Shown in pieces: positions 52,320-64,000 of a DNA stretch of 64,000 nt. Source of the DNA: Bretschneidera sinensis (Eukaryota; Streptophyta; Magnoliopsida; Brassicales; Akaniaceae). The stretch lies in assembly GCA_023935145.1 (NCBI GenBank), contig CM043700.1, positions 28,280,501 to 28,344,500 of the forward strand, given 5' to 3'. A model generated the notes under the pieces. The model made no database searches, was not told where the DNA came from, and saw only the letters and a program-made list of their open reading frames with translations. A program made the position numbers and the translations under genes. Position 1 is the first letter of the stretch, and each line of letters begins with the position of its first letter.

Positions 52320-54945
52320 GAAAAGTCTAGTTTTGCCTTTCCATTTTATCATTTTTAACAAGCTCATCGCATAAAAGAAAAAAATTCCAGTGATCTCGAA
52401 CTCTTAATCTTACTTTGGATCAATGTATTTTATTTAATTTAACAATTGTGAACTTGTGCTCCCAGACTCACCGTACTCATGAATGTTCTTGACAAAATTC
52501 ACATAGTTATTCACAATTCATAAAAATGGGCTTAACTTCTATTTTTTTTTTTTTTTATCCTTTAAGAAAAGAACACAATCAGAACTATACCTATATATTA
52601 TTTATCAACAATTATTATTCCAATGAATTTGTGAATATCACGTAATATGTAACACTTTTTATTATATTATTTTCTTAAAAGATGAAAAAGAAATTATGAA
52701 AGCTGAACCCAGAAAAATCATCAGCACTTTCTTTGTTTAAACACCAGTACTCTTTTACAATATTTTTTTTCCTTTGAAAAGAACCTTTTATAATATTTAA
52801 AAGAGTTTAATTAATTTGTTTTAAAACTATAGAGGATTAAACGATAGTACTAATTAATCCAAGTGGTAATTAGACTGTCTCCTGAGGTGGATTACAATAA
52901 CAAGACATTCCTTTGAAGTATCCAACTCATAATTAAATGTGAAAAAAAATTTGTTCTATGGTTTTATTTATCTTGTTTGCCTTGTTTTGGCAGCTTATAT
53001 TTTCTGCATCTGTTTTTTCGTTAATAAACAAACTTCAATAGAAGGTTTTCATAATCTTGTGGAGTTCTAACTGCTTGAGCACCTCAAATTATTTACTTGA
53101 ATGCCCTAATTTTATGTCCTTGACAAAGGCATTTTTTATAGTTTCTTTCATGTTCTTGTTTTTGTTGTTATGTCAGCATTGTGTGGTTTCAGTTTTTGTT
53201 TTTAATATATAGAGTCCAGCTCATATTTCAGTGTTAGATTTTGTTAATATAAAAATTCTAATAGATAGTTTTTTGTGCTTTCTTTGTGCAGCTTGTTCAT
53301 CGCAAATTACACTAATCGATTTCAGTATAAGGTTTTATATTTATATTGACGTTACGATTAATTTTTTTTAAAATTATCAATAAAATTTTAGATAAATCTA
53401 AAACATTAATTTTAAATTCGATTTAATCAATATTTTTTTGTGAATTTCATGTTGTTTACAAGTAAGCATAACTTCCTGCAGGAAGAGTTCTTTTAAGGAC
53501 TTTGAGCTGCCAAATCAGTTAAGAATAACAATCTATTTATTATAAACTTAAAAGTTATTGGGCATATGTGTGAGTCAAACCCCGCTTCCAAAGTAAACCA
53601 AAACGTAATGAAGATTAGTGCTTATAAATATATGCACGATAGTTTAAAGAGGTTTGGTGGTCTTAACCTAATGTAACAAAGGCTTGCCCAAGTGAGTGGA
53701 GTCTAATATCCATGTGAAGGGTTTGGTGTAATAAAAGTGGGGCTTTGACCCAGTAAGGAGTGGAGCTCTCGCTCAGCTATATTCTTGAGACTCTAGTAAC
53801 TTGAGTGTATTTGGATTAAAGAGCTAGGGCGAGGGTGAATTTTATTTAATTTAAATTTTCTATTTGAAAGCTTGTAGTCTAAAAGTAAATAGTGAATAAC
53901 TAATCTAATTTTTACGTGAAATTAAGTATTGAAAGTCGAATCATGTTAAAAATCTTGAAAATCTATCTTCTAGTATTTTTTTTATGTTATTGTTGAATTA
54001 TATGTTTATATTTTTTGTTTGATAAATTTTTGGAATAAGAGATAAATTTCCAAAAAAACAAAAAATGGAATAGCAGAGAATCTATTGATGTTTAATTAAC
54101 ATCGATTGGTATCATTTTTTGTTTTCCTTTTGATTGGTAATATTGTCAAAATATCAATTGTCAAGATCAGAACAAAATTTTGTTTGAAAGTATGATAATG
54201 CAAAATTACTTTCTTATTTATTAAGTATTTTATTTGTGTTTGGTCTTTTTATTATCTAAAAAGGGCCACATATCACAATTAATTTCTTTCTAAAAAGTAA
54301 ATCCAACCAAACCAAGTTTATTAAATTCAGATTTGCTTTTTCATTTTTCAACTCCTCCTTCTTCAGCCTTATGTGTGATTTTTCTATGAGTTTTTAAAAT
54401 TCAGAAGCTCAACTGTAGATGTGTTTCAGCTCTACGATGTCACTCGACATTGATTTTTTTGTGTCAAACAAAAGATAAATTGATCCATGTTTACCAACTA
54501 ATAAAGCATTTTGGCATAAAGAACAATTTATTTCGCTGCAAGACGCCAACTTATTCTTTGAGATAATTTCATGACCAATGCAAAAGAAAACTTAAGATCT
54601 AAGACTAAAAGCCCAACTCTTTCTATTAACTAGAACCCAATGATTAAAGGGTCCCTCTAGAAGGCTTCAATGACGGCTTATTTCCCCATGCCCTCTTGGA
54701 GAATTTGGATATATACTGTACGTTTGGTGTACTGCTTATTTCCCATGCCCTCTTGGAGAACTTGATATATATTGTTTAGTGCGTCATCGTCCCAATACCT
54801 CTTACAGACTCAAATAAAAAGCTTGCCTTAAAAGTCAAAACTCAAGAATATTAAGATACTCCTTGGAACATAGGGTTGAAGAAAAAGACTCGAAAAATTA
54901 AAAAAAAAGGAAATGTGAATCATTGTAAATTTTTTTTTCTTCTTA
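52320..54945. other. AT-rich intergenic region
   Basis: No gene was recognised. Around 54660-54760 the motif CCCATGCCCTCTTGGAGAA occurs twice about 50 bp apart, a small local duplication. Otherwise only AT-rich sequence and T/A runs are seen. Confidence 0.45.
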
Positions 54946-55095
54946 ATTTTGCATTGGTGATTGACTACTGAGAAAGGTTGTGAAAGGAAAAAAAAAAAGG
55001 GTGAACAATTACATTGTCCATTTAGGACCATAGATTAAAAGGAGAGAAAAAAATGAACCTGTTATTTTATTTGAATTCATTTATGGCGAGCATTC

Positions 55096-55723
55096 TATTA
55101 GTATCGGTCCCGCCTATGTGGGGCCATAAACAATTTAATTCATTCTGACATGGCCCTAAGGCCACAATATATAAAGAGAACTTGGTAACATATACAACAG
55201 TTTTCTTTCTTTTATTTTTCTTTAGCAGCCGCCGAAGCAGTTTTTTGGAAGCAATATTTTTTTGGGTTTTTTTTTATTTATTGTTTTGATCCAATTTTTA
55301 GGTCGATTTCATCGTAATTTAAGCTCAGATTTTGGGTATTGATTCTACATGATGAAGACTTCAAGTTGATGTATTCTGTTTATTCATCTGCTTTTGTTAC
55401 AACTTGTTTCGGTAATATCAGTTTAATCTTTATTTGGTAGATTATTATTGAAATCCACTTTTTGGGTGACGAAAAATTATTTGTTGATCATTTAGTTGAT
55501 CTAAGGGAGATACTTTGTATTACTTTTATTTTATAGTGGAGATTTTTGTCTGGACCGGATCTCGTGGTTTTTCCCTTTCACATTGAGTGGGTTTTCCATG
55601 CAAAAAATCCGCTGTCTTGATTTTGATGGTTTCATTATTATTTTTCTATTGTGGTTATTTGGTATTGTTATTTTGCCTATTTTATTCACACAAAGAGGGA
55701 ACATAATTCTTTGTTTCCCAACA
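55096..55723 (+). repeat. 5' LTR of the copia element
   Basis: It starts TATTAGTATC (mutated TGTTAGTGTC) and ends CCCAACA. A TATA-like AATATATAAAGAG lies near 55167 and GCAGCCGCCGAAGCAG near 55228; both recur in the 3' LTR. It is followed by the primer-binding site TGGTATCAGAGC. Confidence 0.9.
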
Positions 55724-55725
55724 AG

Positions 55726-55737
55726 TGGTATCAGAGC
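55726..55737 (+). other. Primer-binding site of the copia element
   Basis: TGGTATCAGAGC, two bases inside the 5' LTR, is an exact match to the initiator tRNA-Met site used by plant LTR elements. Confidence 0.92.
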
Positions 55738-55859
55738 TTTTGGTTGATTAGGTCGTGATTTATTATGTGAATTAAAATGGAAGAGAATTCAAGTTTTGGT
55801 TTAGGTTCCATAATTAAACTCACTGCCACCGATTACTCAATTTAGAAGCCTATAAATGT

Positions 55860-56760
55860 TGGATTTGTTATACTGTAGGGATATGCATGGCCCTATTGAA
55901 GGTGATGGAACTAAACCAACAGGCAAAACTGATGAAGATTGGAAGTTTTTACAAAGGAAAGCTGTCGGGGTGATTCAACAATGGATTGATTAGAGTGTAT
56001 TTCATCATGTAGCCACTGAGACTAATGCAATCGCACTCTAGAAGAAGCTGAAATCTATGTATGAAAGAAAGTTCGCTCAGAATAAGACTTTCATCTTCAA
56101 GAAACTTCTAAATCTGAAATACAAGGAGGGTTGCTCAGTTGTAGAGCACTTGAATAAGTTTCAGAGTTTATAGAATCAATTGACTATCTTGAAGCTTGTG
56201 TTTGATGATGAGTTACAGGCTTTGTTGTTGTTGAGTTCATTGCTAGATAGTTAGGATACATTAGTGGTATCAGTTAGTGATTCTACTAATGATGGAAGAC
56301 ATTGTCACATGTTAAAGATCGTATGTTTAATGAAGAAACCAGAATAAAGGAGCATGGAATCTTTTCCCAGCTTCAGGCACTAGTTACAAAGAGTAAGGGG
56401 AGAAGTAAAAGTAGAAAACTTCCTTATAATCGTGAAAAATCAGGCGATAAGTCTAGATGGAGATCAAAGTCTAGAAAAGGAGTTATATTTCATTATTGCA
56501 ATAAGCCTTGTCATATTAGGCTCGAGTGTAGAAAAATGAAGAGAAAGCAGAATAAGGAAAAATGCAAAGAGAAGAAAGTAGACAGTGGTACAACTGTAGT
56601 TGCATTTGATGTTGATGTTATTGTTGTTTGTGACAATACTTCTATTAATTTCACATGTTATGACCCCACTTGGGTAGCTGAAACTGGTGCTACATCTCAT
56701 ATTACTTCTCACAGAGATTTATTTTCAAACAATGTTGTTGGTATTTTTGTTCTGTGAAGA
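55860..56760 (+). pseudogene. copia gag and protease relic
   Basis: Gag is readable from about 55877 (MHGPIEGDGTKPTGKTDEDW) to the zinc knuckle near 56490-56530 (HYCNKPCHIRLEC). The knuckle's first Cys is replaced and a Gly position reads Cys. Several in-frame TAG codons interrupt the earlier part. The protease follows (WVAETGATSHITSHRDLF near 56670), with Glu-Thr-Gly in place of Asp-Ser/Thr-Gly, so the catalytic Asp is lost. The longest open piece is 56302-56757. Confidence 0.85.
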
Positions 56761-56803
56761 CAACTAGTGGTGCTTCATTCAAAGTTATCAATGTGAGAGA
56801 TAT

Positions 56804-58230
56804 TTGGTTGGAAACAAACACTGGATGCAGATTCTGTTGAAAGATACTAAACATGTTCTTGATATTCATCTTAATCTAATCTCCACTACTCAACCTGATG
56901 ATGAGGGTTATAAAAATAACTTCAAAATTGGAGTGTGGAAGCTCTCTAAAGGCTCATTGATTCTTGCAAAAGGAAATAAGATTGATTGCCTTTACAAATT
57001 GCAAGCTAAGCCATGTCAAAACCAGGTGAATGCAGTTGAAGATGAGTCAATTGAGTTATGGCATAAGCGGCTCGGTCACATGAGTGAAAAAGGACTCCAG
57101 ATTCTATCTAGAAAGCAAACATTACCTCTCATGAAAGGTATGTCTATGAAAACTTATCTTCATTACTTGGCTGAAAAACAAAGAATAATTTCTTTTCTTA
57201 GAACTCTTCATTCTAGACGTAATACTGTTTTGGATTTGGTTCATACTGATGTCTATTATATGAAAGATAGATCTCTTAATGCTACCCTCTATTTTGTGAT
57301 TTTTATTAATGATTTCTCTAGAAAAGTGTGGGTTATTGCTTTATATTCTAAGGATCAGGTCTTTGATGCATTCAAATAATTTCATGTGAAAGTTGAAAGA
57401 GAGACTGGTTAGAAGCTGAAATGTGTTAGAGCAGATAATATTGGTGAATACAAGAAGTACTGCAGGGATTTTGATATCAGACTTGAGAAAACTGTTCCTA
57501 AAAAACTATAGGAGAATGGTGTAATAGAGAGAATGAATAGAACTATAGAAGAAAGAATTGAGTGTATGCTCTGTCATGCAAAGCTGCCTAAAACCTTATA
57601 GGTGAGACAATTAGGAATGCAATTGACTCGATTAATCTTTTTCCTTTAACTCCTTTGAATGTTGATGTACTGGAGAAGGTTTGGACTAGGAAATATGTGT
57701 CCTATAAATATTTGAGAGTGTTTGGGTGCAGAGTTCTTGTTCACATTCCTAAAGATGAAAGATCTAGGCTTGATAGTAAGACTAAAGAGTGTATCTTCCT
57801 AGGTTATGCACATGAATAATTTGGTTACAGATTATGGGATCTAAAAGAGAAGAAAATTATCAGAAGTAGAGATGTTGTGTTTCTTGAGGACCAAACCATT
57901 GAAAACTTACAGAAGATTGTGAAACCTAAGTCATTCAATGAAGAACATGTTAACTTGAATCAAATTTTTTCTCCAATTTCAGCTCATGATAATCACGGGG
58001 GAGAAATTCAGGGAGAAAATGAATATACAAGTGATAATGATAGTGATATTCCTATACTTGGTGATGATCTTATAGTTTCTGATTTTCCTCATGATGATCA
58101 TACAGAACAAGAAGTTCAACAGGATCCTACAGAACCTCAGTTGAGAAGGTCCACCAAAGAGCGTCAGTCTACTAGATGGTATTTTCTTCATGAGTATGTG
58201 ATGCTTACAGATGGGGGAGAACCATAATGT
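56804..58230 (+). pseudogene. copia integrase relic
   Basis: The pre-integrase zinc region LWHKRLGHMSEKGLQILS lies near 57055. The core LDLVHTDVYYMKDRS and YFVIFINDFSRKVWV runs to 57379 before a TAA. Matching frames continue through ENGVIERMNR near 57510 and VFGCRVLVHIP near 57720. The acidic linker before the reverse transcriptase is open at 57877-58227 (RRSTKERQSTRWY). Stops separate these pieces. Confidence 0.85.
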
Positions 58231-58249
58231 TATGGCGAAACTATGACAG

Positions 58250-59769
58250 ATGATCAAGAAGAGTGGTTAAAAGTCATGCAAGATAAGATGAAATCCTTAC
58301 ATGAAAACCACACGTATGACTTGGTGAAACTGCCTAAGGGTAAAAACAAATGGGCTATAGGTTGAAGACTAAAGATAAGAGCTCACAACCTAGGTACAAG
58401 GCAAGACTAGTTGTGAAAGGGTTCAGTTAGAAGAAAAGAATTGATTTTGAATAAATTTTCTCACCTATAGTCAAGATGTCTTCTATCTGAGTTATTCTTG
58501 CCTTGACTACTCTTTTGAACTTAGAGATAGAAGAACTTGACGTGAAAACTGCTTTCTTCCATGGTGACTTAGAGGAAGAGATTTACATGGAGCAGCTTGA
58601 GGGGTTCAAAGTCAAAGGTAAAGAACCACTAGTGTGCAGGTTCATAAAGAGTTTGTATGGGCTAAAGCAGGCACCCAGACAATGGTATAAGAAATTTGGT
58701 TCTTTTATGGAGAATCATGGTTATAGTCAGACTACTTCAAACCATTGTGTGTTTGTTAAAAAGTTTTCTGATAATAAATTTATTTTTGTCTTACTTTATG
58801 TGGATGACATATTGATTGTTGGTCATGATATTAGCAAGATCAGTGAATTGAAGAAGAACCTCAGTAAAACCTTTGCTATAAAGGATTTGGGACCGAAAAA
58901 AACAAATTCTTGGTAAGAAGATCTTCTGTGATAGAAAGCATGGGAAGCTGTGATTGTCTCAAGAAGGTTACATTGAGAAGATTCTTGAGAGATTTCATAT
59001 GAGCAGTTCAAAACCTATTATTACTCTGCTTGCAAGTTATTTCAAGCTTAGTTCCAAGCAGTGTCCTACTAGTGATAAAGAGAAAGAAGAAATAAAGAAA
59101 GTTCCTTATACTTCTGCAGTTGGCAGTTTGATGTATGCCATGGTTTGCACAAGGCCAAATATCACTAATGTAATTGGTGTTGTCAGTCAGTTTCTATCTA
59201 ATCTAGGGAAAGAGCATTGGTTAGCCATTAAATGGATTCTTAGATACCTCATTAGTACTTGTAAGACGTGTCTGTATTTTGGAGATGCTACACTTGTGTT
59301 AGATGGTTTTGTAGATGCCGACATGGCTGGTGATATTGACTCTCGAAAGTCTACTTCATGGTACTTGATGACTTTTGCTGGGGAAGCTGTGTCTTAGAAG
59401 TCTAAACTTAAAAAATGTGTTGCTTTATCTTTTACTGAGGATGAATATATTGCCTTGACTGAAGCTTGTAAGAAGTTACTATGGTGGAAAAAGTTCTTAC
59501 AAGAATTGGGCATGAAGCAAGAAAAGTATTTGTTGTACAGTGATAGTCAGAGTGCTATCCCTCTCGACAAAAATCCAACATTTCATTATCGGTTTAAGCA
59601 TATTGATGTTCATTGCCATTGGATTCGTGATGCTCTAGAGATGAAGTTATTACAACTAGAGAAGATCCATACCGATGATAATGGATCTGATATGATGACT
59701 AAAACTTTGTCTTCACAAAAGTTTGAATTATGCAAAAAGATTGCAGGTATGACAGTACCCTTTACATGA
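58250..59769 (+). pseudogene. copia reverse transcriptase and RNase H relic
   Basis: The reverse transcriptase reads LDVKTAFFHGDLEEEIYMEQ, FIKSLYGLKQAPRQWYKKF and LLYVDDILIVG (58503-58916). The YVDD catalytic pair is kept. A frame change near 58900 and TAG/TGA codons break it. It resumes at 58954-59397, and RNase H follows: FVDADMAGDIDSRKSTSW, a TAG, then LLYSDSQSAI and HYRFKHIDVHCHWIRD, ending at the TGA at 59767. Confidence 0.9.
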
Positions 59770-59784
59770 GTCAGGAGGGGGAGA
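59770..59784 (+). other. Polypurine tract of the copia element
   Basis: The purine-rich run CAGGAGGGGGAGA stands directly before the 3' LTR, the expected place for plus-strand priming. Confidence 0.8.
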
Positions 59785-59785
59785 T

Positions 59786-60410
59786 TGTTAGTGTCAGTCT
59801 GGTCTATGTGGGGCCACAAACAATTTAATTCATTTTGACGTGGCCTTAAGGCCATAATATATAAATAGAACCCTTGCAACATATACAATAGTTTTCTTTC
59901 TTTTATTTTTCTTTAGCAGCCGCTGAAACAGTTCTTTGGGAGCAATATTTTCTTGGGTTTTCTTTATTGTTTTGATCCGATTTCAAGGCCAATTTCATTG
60001 CGGTTTAAGCTCATATTTTGGATAACGATTCTACATGCTGAAGACTTCAAGTTGATGTATTCTGTTTATTCGCCTTCTTATGCTATAACTTGTTTTAGTG
60101 AGATTAGTTTAATCTTTGTTTGGTAGATTATTGTTGAAATCCACGTTTTGGGCGACGATAAATTATTTGTTGATCATCTAGTTAATCTAGAAAATATACT
60201 TTGTATTCCCATTATTTTATAGTGGATATTTTTGCCTAGACCAGGTCCCGTGGATTTTCCTTTTCACATTGAGGGGGGTTTTCCATGTAAAAAATTCAAT
60301 GTCTAGATTTTGGTAATTTGATTATTATTTTTCTGCTGTGGTTCTTTGGTATTGTTATTTTGCCTATTTTATTCACACAAAGAGGGAAAATGATTCTTTG
60401 TTTCCCAAGA
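59786..60410 (+). repeat. 3' LTR of the copia element
   Basis: It starts TGTTAGTGTC and ends CCCAAGA (mutated CA end), directly followed by CATTC. It aligns over its whole length with the 5' LTR, with scattered differences (for example AATATATAAATAG for AATATATAAAGAG). Confidence 0.9.
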
Positions 60411-60574
60411 CATTCCTAATTTAAGCCAGTATAACATTAACATAGGAGATTTAATTTATAAACTGGAGGGATAATGTTTGTTAAAATGAGAAATATGAAG
60501 AAACAATGTTATTTGGCTTAGTGAACTGTTAGGTTGAATATGAAGTTCAATATTTTTTCTTTTTAATGTATAAT

Positions 60575-60787
60575 AGCCAGGTTTAGATGATAGAACTAAA
60601 TTAAGGTTGGATTAAATTTACATTCAAATTGGTAGCAACCTTTAGGTAATAGAATGTAGGATATTACAGAACTATCCTTCCCCTACAAACATGCTACCCG
60701 ACCAATGTCTAATACAAATGAATAAAAATGGACAAATGAGAAATTGATTTAACCTACCTAGCTTAAATTGGCTTACCAAACATAGCC
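60575..60787. mobile_element. Possible MITE in duplication arm B
   Basis: This lies in sequence present in arm B but not arm A. The left end AGCCAGGTTTAGATGATAGA and the reverse complement of the right end GGCTATGTTTGGTAAGCCAA are imperfect inverted repeats. Both continue to GGATTAAAT / GGTTAAAT. ATAAT occurs on both sides (60570-60574, 60788-60792). The superfamily is unclear. The extra arm-B sequence (~60555-60850) is longer than this element. Confidence 0.45.
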
Positions 60788-62269
60788 ATAATGGTTTTGG
60801 TAGTGCTATGAGTTGTTTGCCTCTCATTAATATACAATCTGCGCATAAAATTGCACTATATTTCCTTTTATTTGCGCTATGCATTTAAGATGTTCCAAAC
60901 CTTGTTCTTCTTGGAAGTTTATCACATTTGTTCCATTAAGTATTACTCCTATTAGGGATCAAGTGACCTATCAATGTGAGGTTGGAATAAGGATTAAAGT
61001 GTCCTCCTTAAATAAACGAGTAGGTCATGAAAATGTTTAAGATGGTTAATGAGTAGGTCTATCTCATTGTTTAATTGTATAGGAAGAGAGAGAAAAAAAT
61101 TTCATTCAAGGGTCAAATGGACCATTGTGCCATGTATCTCGTGTGATACTGTGCTAAGCAAGAATTTTTCTTGAACTGAACCCTATAATGATTTTCTATC
61201 TTTGTGGAAAGAACCACCAACTTAAGAGAAGTATATTTTGTTAACCTGCAAGATAATTGTCAAGCTGTGTAAAAATGCTTTAATTAATAGTAATAATTTG
61301 CAGATGTAAGGAATTGTAATGTTAGAAAAAGTGGTTGGATGAGCTGGGACGTGGTGGTGATAAGAGAAATGGAGAATGTCGTGCCTAAAACTAATGCAAG
61401 TGTTAGAAAAAATCATTTAAAATGATTTTAAAGGGTTGTTTGAACCCAAAAGATGTTATTTAAATCTAAATGCTATGATTTAAATTTAAAGGTTGTAATT
61501 TAAACAGAAAGGTGTCAGATTTTTTAAAAAGACACGATCAGGTCCATTAAAAAGTAACAGACTTGATCATAAGACTCTCATTAAATATGAAAAAATCATC
61601 TCTTTCCAACTAGAGAAAAATAAATTTTCAGAACCGTTTGAAGAGGTGCTTCTACACCTATAAATATCCATCTCCTCCCACTTTCAAAATACAATTCATT
61701 TTTAATTCTTTCTTCTCCAAAATTTTTTGCCATAATATTTCAGTATTTCAAAGCAGAATTAAATCGGAAGTCCTTCAGATTTTATTATTTGCAGACTTCA
61801 AGTTCGAGACTTAGTTGTATCCTGGAAGATTATTCATCTATAACCCATAGCAAACTTGTTTATACAAGTGGAGACGAATAAAACCTTAAAAACAGTGATT
61901 AATTCATGTATCGAAGTCTTGATTTTCATATTCTGTTCCATTTAGAAAAAAAAATTACAACAATTTTAAAGCTTTATTTCTCTCTAACAAAATGGAGACA
62001 AAATCATTCAATGTGATGAATCAAGATTTCGTTAAGCTAGATAGATTCGATGGAAATAATTTCAGTCGGTGGTAGGACAATACTATGCTCTTGCTTACTG
62101 TGTTGAAAATTTATGGATCCTAACTTGCAGCCCATTCCTGATGATCCAGTACCTAAGAAAGGAGAGCAACCTAAAAAAATTGTGATCGAACAACTAATGA
62201 AGAAAATAAGAAAAGAGAGGAGATCGCTTGTACGATCTATTCACTAACATCAAATCTATGAAATCAAGG

Positions 62270-62944
62270 TTTGATTAATTTCCTACGAAACCAAAAGGTA
62301 CACTTAAATATTTTTTTTGCGCACTTATTTACACAGTCAACAATGTAAAGACTGTTTGTGGTTTTAAAGTTATTAAACTTTAATTTATGTGCGCACATAT
62401 TAGAGTTTCTATAAATCACATAACTAGTATTATGTTTTTATGAGAAAATTATGAAAACTAAAAAACAACATTGAATGCAAGTGTGAAACTTGAAAAGTAA
62501 TATTTGTGGTATCAATATGATACATGTGGTTATTTTATTTTGCAAAGTATAATTTTACTTTATTTGAAAGAAGAACTTCTCTAGTCGAATGAAGAGATAG
62601 TAATAAAAAAGATAATAGTTTAAATCTCATTTTGTTTATGTTTCTTTTACTAATCAATTTTCAATTTCTGTTAAATCTAAGCGGATTGCATTTGTGATGC
62701 TTTTTAGTATATTGTTGGAATTTGCATTTAAAAGAATGTTAATAACATATCACATAGTACTAATCAATTTGAGGTTTTGTGTTATACATACATGATTTTC
62801 CTCAAACATATTTGTTTATGGCTACATTAATGAGTAGTATGGACTTGTGTATTCAGAAATAACACACGTAGTAGAAATGTGGAGGTTATTTCGTTGTTTA
62901 ACAATTAAATAATTAATTTCTTATTATTGTTAATGTAAAGAATT

Positions 62945-62990
<46 letters not shown>

Positions 62991-63040
62991 TATGTCATTT
63001 AAATGTGAACGTATTAATTATATTATAGAATACCATAAAT
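62270..63040. other. Unassigned AT-rich filler within the second copia relic
   Basis: Between the broken gag and the RNase H remains lies AT-rich sequence with no copia resemblance. It includes a compound microsatellite, (TA)n followed by (CA)n, at 62945-62990. It may be an insertion or highly decayed element sequence. Confidence 0.45.
62945..62990. repeat. (TA)n(CA)n compound microsatellite
   Basis: About 26 bp of TA repeats run directly into 20 bp of CA repeats. Confidence 0.85.
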
Positions 63041-64000
63041 ATTTGTGAAAATTAGTTGAAATCTAAAACTTATATGGTTGATATAAGTGAAATCAAGAAA
63101 TATACTTAATGGAAATTAAAGTGAGAAAGCTTAATGGGAGTTATGCTTTGAGTACTTCATAGTACATTATGAGAATATACAAATTTAGTAGAATCTTTGG
63201 TTACCTAGAAGAAATCATAGATTTGATTTGAACTGGCTGTATCAAGAGGATACACTGATGTCATGGAAATTTGGTTGTATCAAAAGAATACACCGATGCT
63301 TGTCAGATGATGAGAGTGAGAGATATAAAATACCCAAGTTGAGGTAATGTCTCTTGAAAAAGCAAGAAACAAACTTATATGTCTCACACAATGAAATCTG
63401 AATTAATTGTCTCGATAGCAATTGAGAAAAAAAAATGTTGAACAGATTAATTAGAAATTTATTGTTGGAAATAAATTTTGTGGCCACATCCTATGCATTT
63501 AAAATCCATACTTTGTGATAATGAAGTTTTGTGAAAGGCACCTTAAGTAGTAAGTCTAGACATATCAGTCATAGACATGAGTATGTGAGACAATTGATAT
63601 AAGATGGTAACATTAAAATTGTCTATGTAAAGTCAAGTAAGAACTTAGCTGATTCATTTACTAAGGCATTCGAAAGGGACCTAGTAAGTAATATATTTTG
63701 AGAGATGGGGCTTAAACCATTTAAAAGTCAGTAGTGATGGCAAACTAACCTAATGCTAGTAGACTACTAGTCAAAGGTTTTAATGGGTAATGGCAAGTTA
63801 CTGTGATTGACTGTTGATATTGTCACAAAGTTGACCCATAATTGAGAAAGACAATATTGTCTGTTACGTTTTAGAGGATGAGTTAAACTCTTAATGATGT
63901 TATAAAATGTGTTCTTGAAACATAAACACAATAGGAACTTCACCAATATGAACGAAAGAGTGGTGCCGCTCCTTATAGAGAGTTATGCTTTGCTCTCCTG

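Larger units (their letters stand above)
55096..60410 (+). mobile_element. Decayed Ty1/copia LTR retrotransposon, complete ends
   Basis: LTRs of 628 and 625 bp (55096-55723, 59786-60410) flank a 4.1-kb interior in copia order: gag, protease, integrase, reverse transcriptase, RNase H. CATTC at 55091-55095 and 60411-60415 is the 5-bp target duplication. The uninterrupted site survives in arm A (GAGCATTCCTGG near 47010). The coding region is broken by many in-frame TAG/TGA/TAA codons and shifts. Confidence 0.93.
54946..61400. repeat. Duplication arm B, split by a copia element and a MITE-like insert
   Basis: Direct copy of arm A: 54946-55095, 60411-60575, ~60849-61046 and 61173-61400. It is interrupted by the copia element (55096-60410) and an insert near 60555-60850. 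It lacks the 3-kb XTH-containing segment, with only ~125 unrelated bases in its place (61047-61172). It ends exactly where a second copia element begins (61401). Confidence 0.85.
61401..64000 (+). mobile_element. Second Ty1/copia element relic (truncated by window edge)
   Basis: It starts TGTTAGAAAAAATC at the exact end of arm B homology. About 590 bp of probable LTR/leader (61401-~61989, ending TCTCTAACA, with CCTATAAATA near 61658) precede a gag start at 61993 (METKSFNVMNQDFVKLDRFDG). Gag is broken within 100 bp. At ~63230-63720 come degenerate RNase H codons ending SSKNLADSFTKAFERDLV and EMGLKP, the usual copia C-terminus. Sequence after 63720 (GAAAGAGTGGTGCCGCTC near 63955) resembles the 3' untranslated part of such elements. 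Integrase and most of the reverse transcriptase are missing. No canonical primer-binding site was found, so the LTR end is uncertain. Confidence 0.72.

Overview
This window is nuclear DNA of a flowering plant, most likely a eudicot. The genes carry many GT-AG introns, intergenic DNA is AT-rich, the proteins match plant families, and several kinds of plant transposable element are present. I do not assign a species.

Four genes look functional. (1) On the minus strand at 833-6776 is a large fused signalling protein: protein phosphatase 2C, then two cyclic-nucleotide-binding domains, then a kinase-like domain. Its 3' end runs off the left edge. (2) On the plus strand at 21867-25493 is a plastid-type two-domain glyoxalase I in 9 exons (361 aa as assembled here). 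(3) On the minus strand at 36090-41914 is a casein kinase 1-like Ser/Thr kinase in 14 exons (432 aa). (4) On the plus strand at 46342-46752 is a single-exon TMEM234-type membrane protein (136 aa).

Three gene relics are clear. A Bin3/MePCE-type RNA methyltransferase (27518-32052, plus) has a frameshift and two premature stops. A xyloglucan endotransglucosylase/hydrolase (47981-49920, minus) has stops and frameshifts. A galactose/glyoxal oxidase-like gene (about 51511-52290, minus) has lost most of its middle.

The rest is mainly mobile DNA. At 8031-9092 there is a non-autonomous hAT-like element with an 8-bp target duplication. At 11340-20368 there is a three-layer nest: a long-TIR Mutator-like element with a 9-bp duplication, interrupted by a decayed Ty3/gypsy element (12054-19677, duplication GATAC) and by a probable 500-bp solo LTR (19711-20210). 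A second copy of the Mutator-like element lies uninterrupted in an intron of the casein kinase gene (39829-about 40695). A decayed Ty1/copia element with both LTRs (55096-60410, duplication CATTC) sits inside one arm of a local direct duplication (46858-50623 versus 54946-61400). A second copia element begins at 61401 and runs off the right edge. A LINE-type RNase H relic lies near 44140-44640.

I see no operon-like system, CRISPR array or plainly novel gene cluster. The value of the window lies in its readable insertion history and in three gene relics whose lesions can be named base by base. Exon boundaries come from reading splice sites and keeping the frame by eye, without transcripts.
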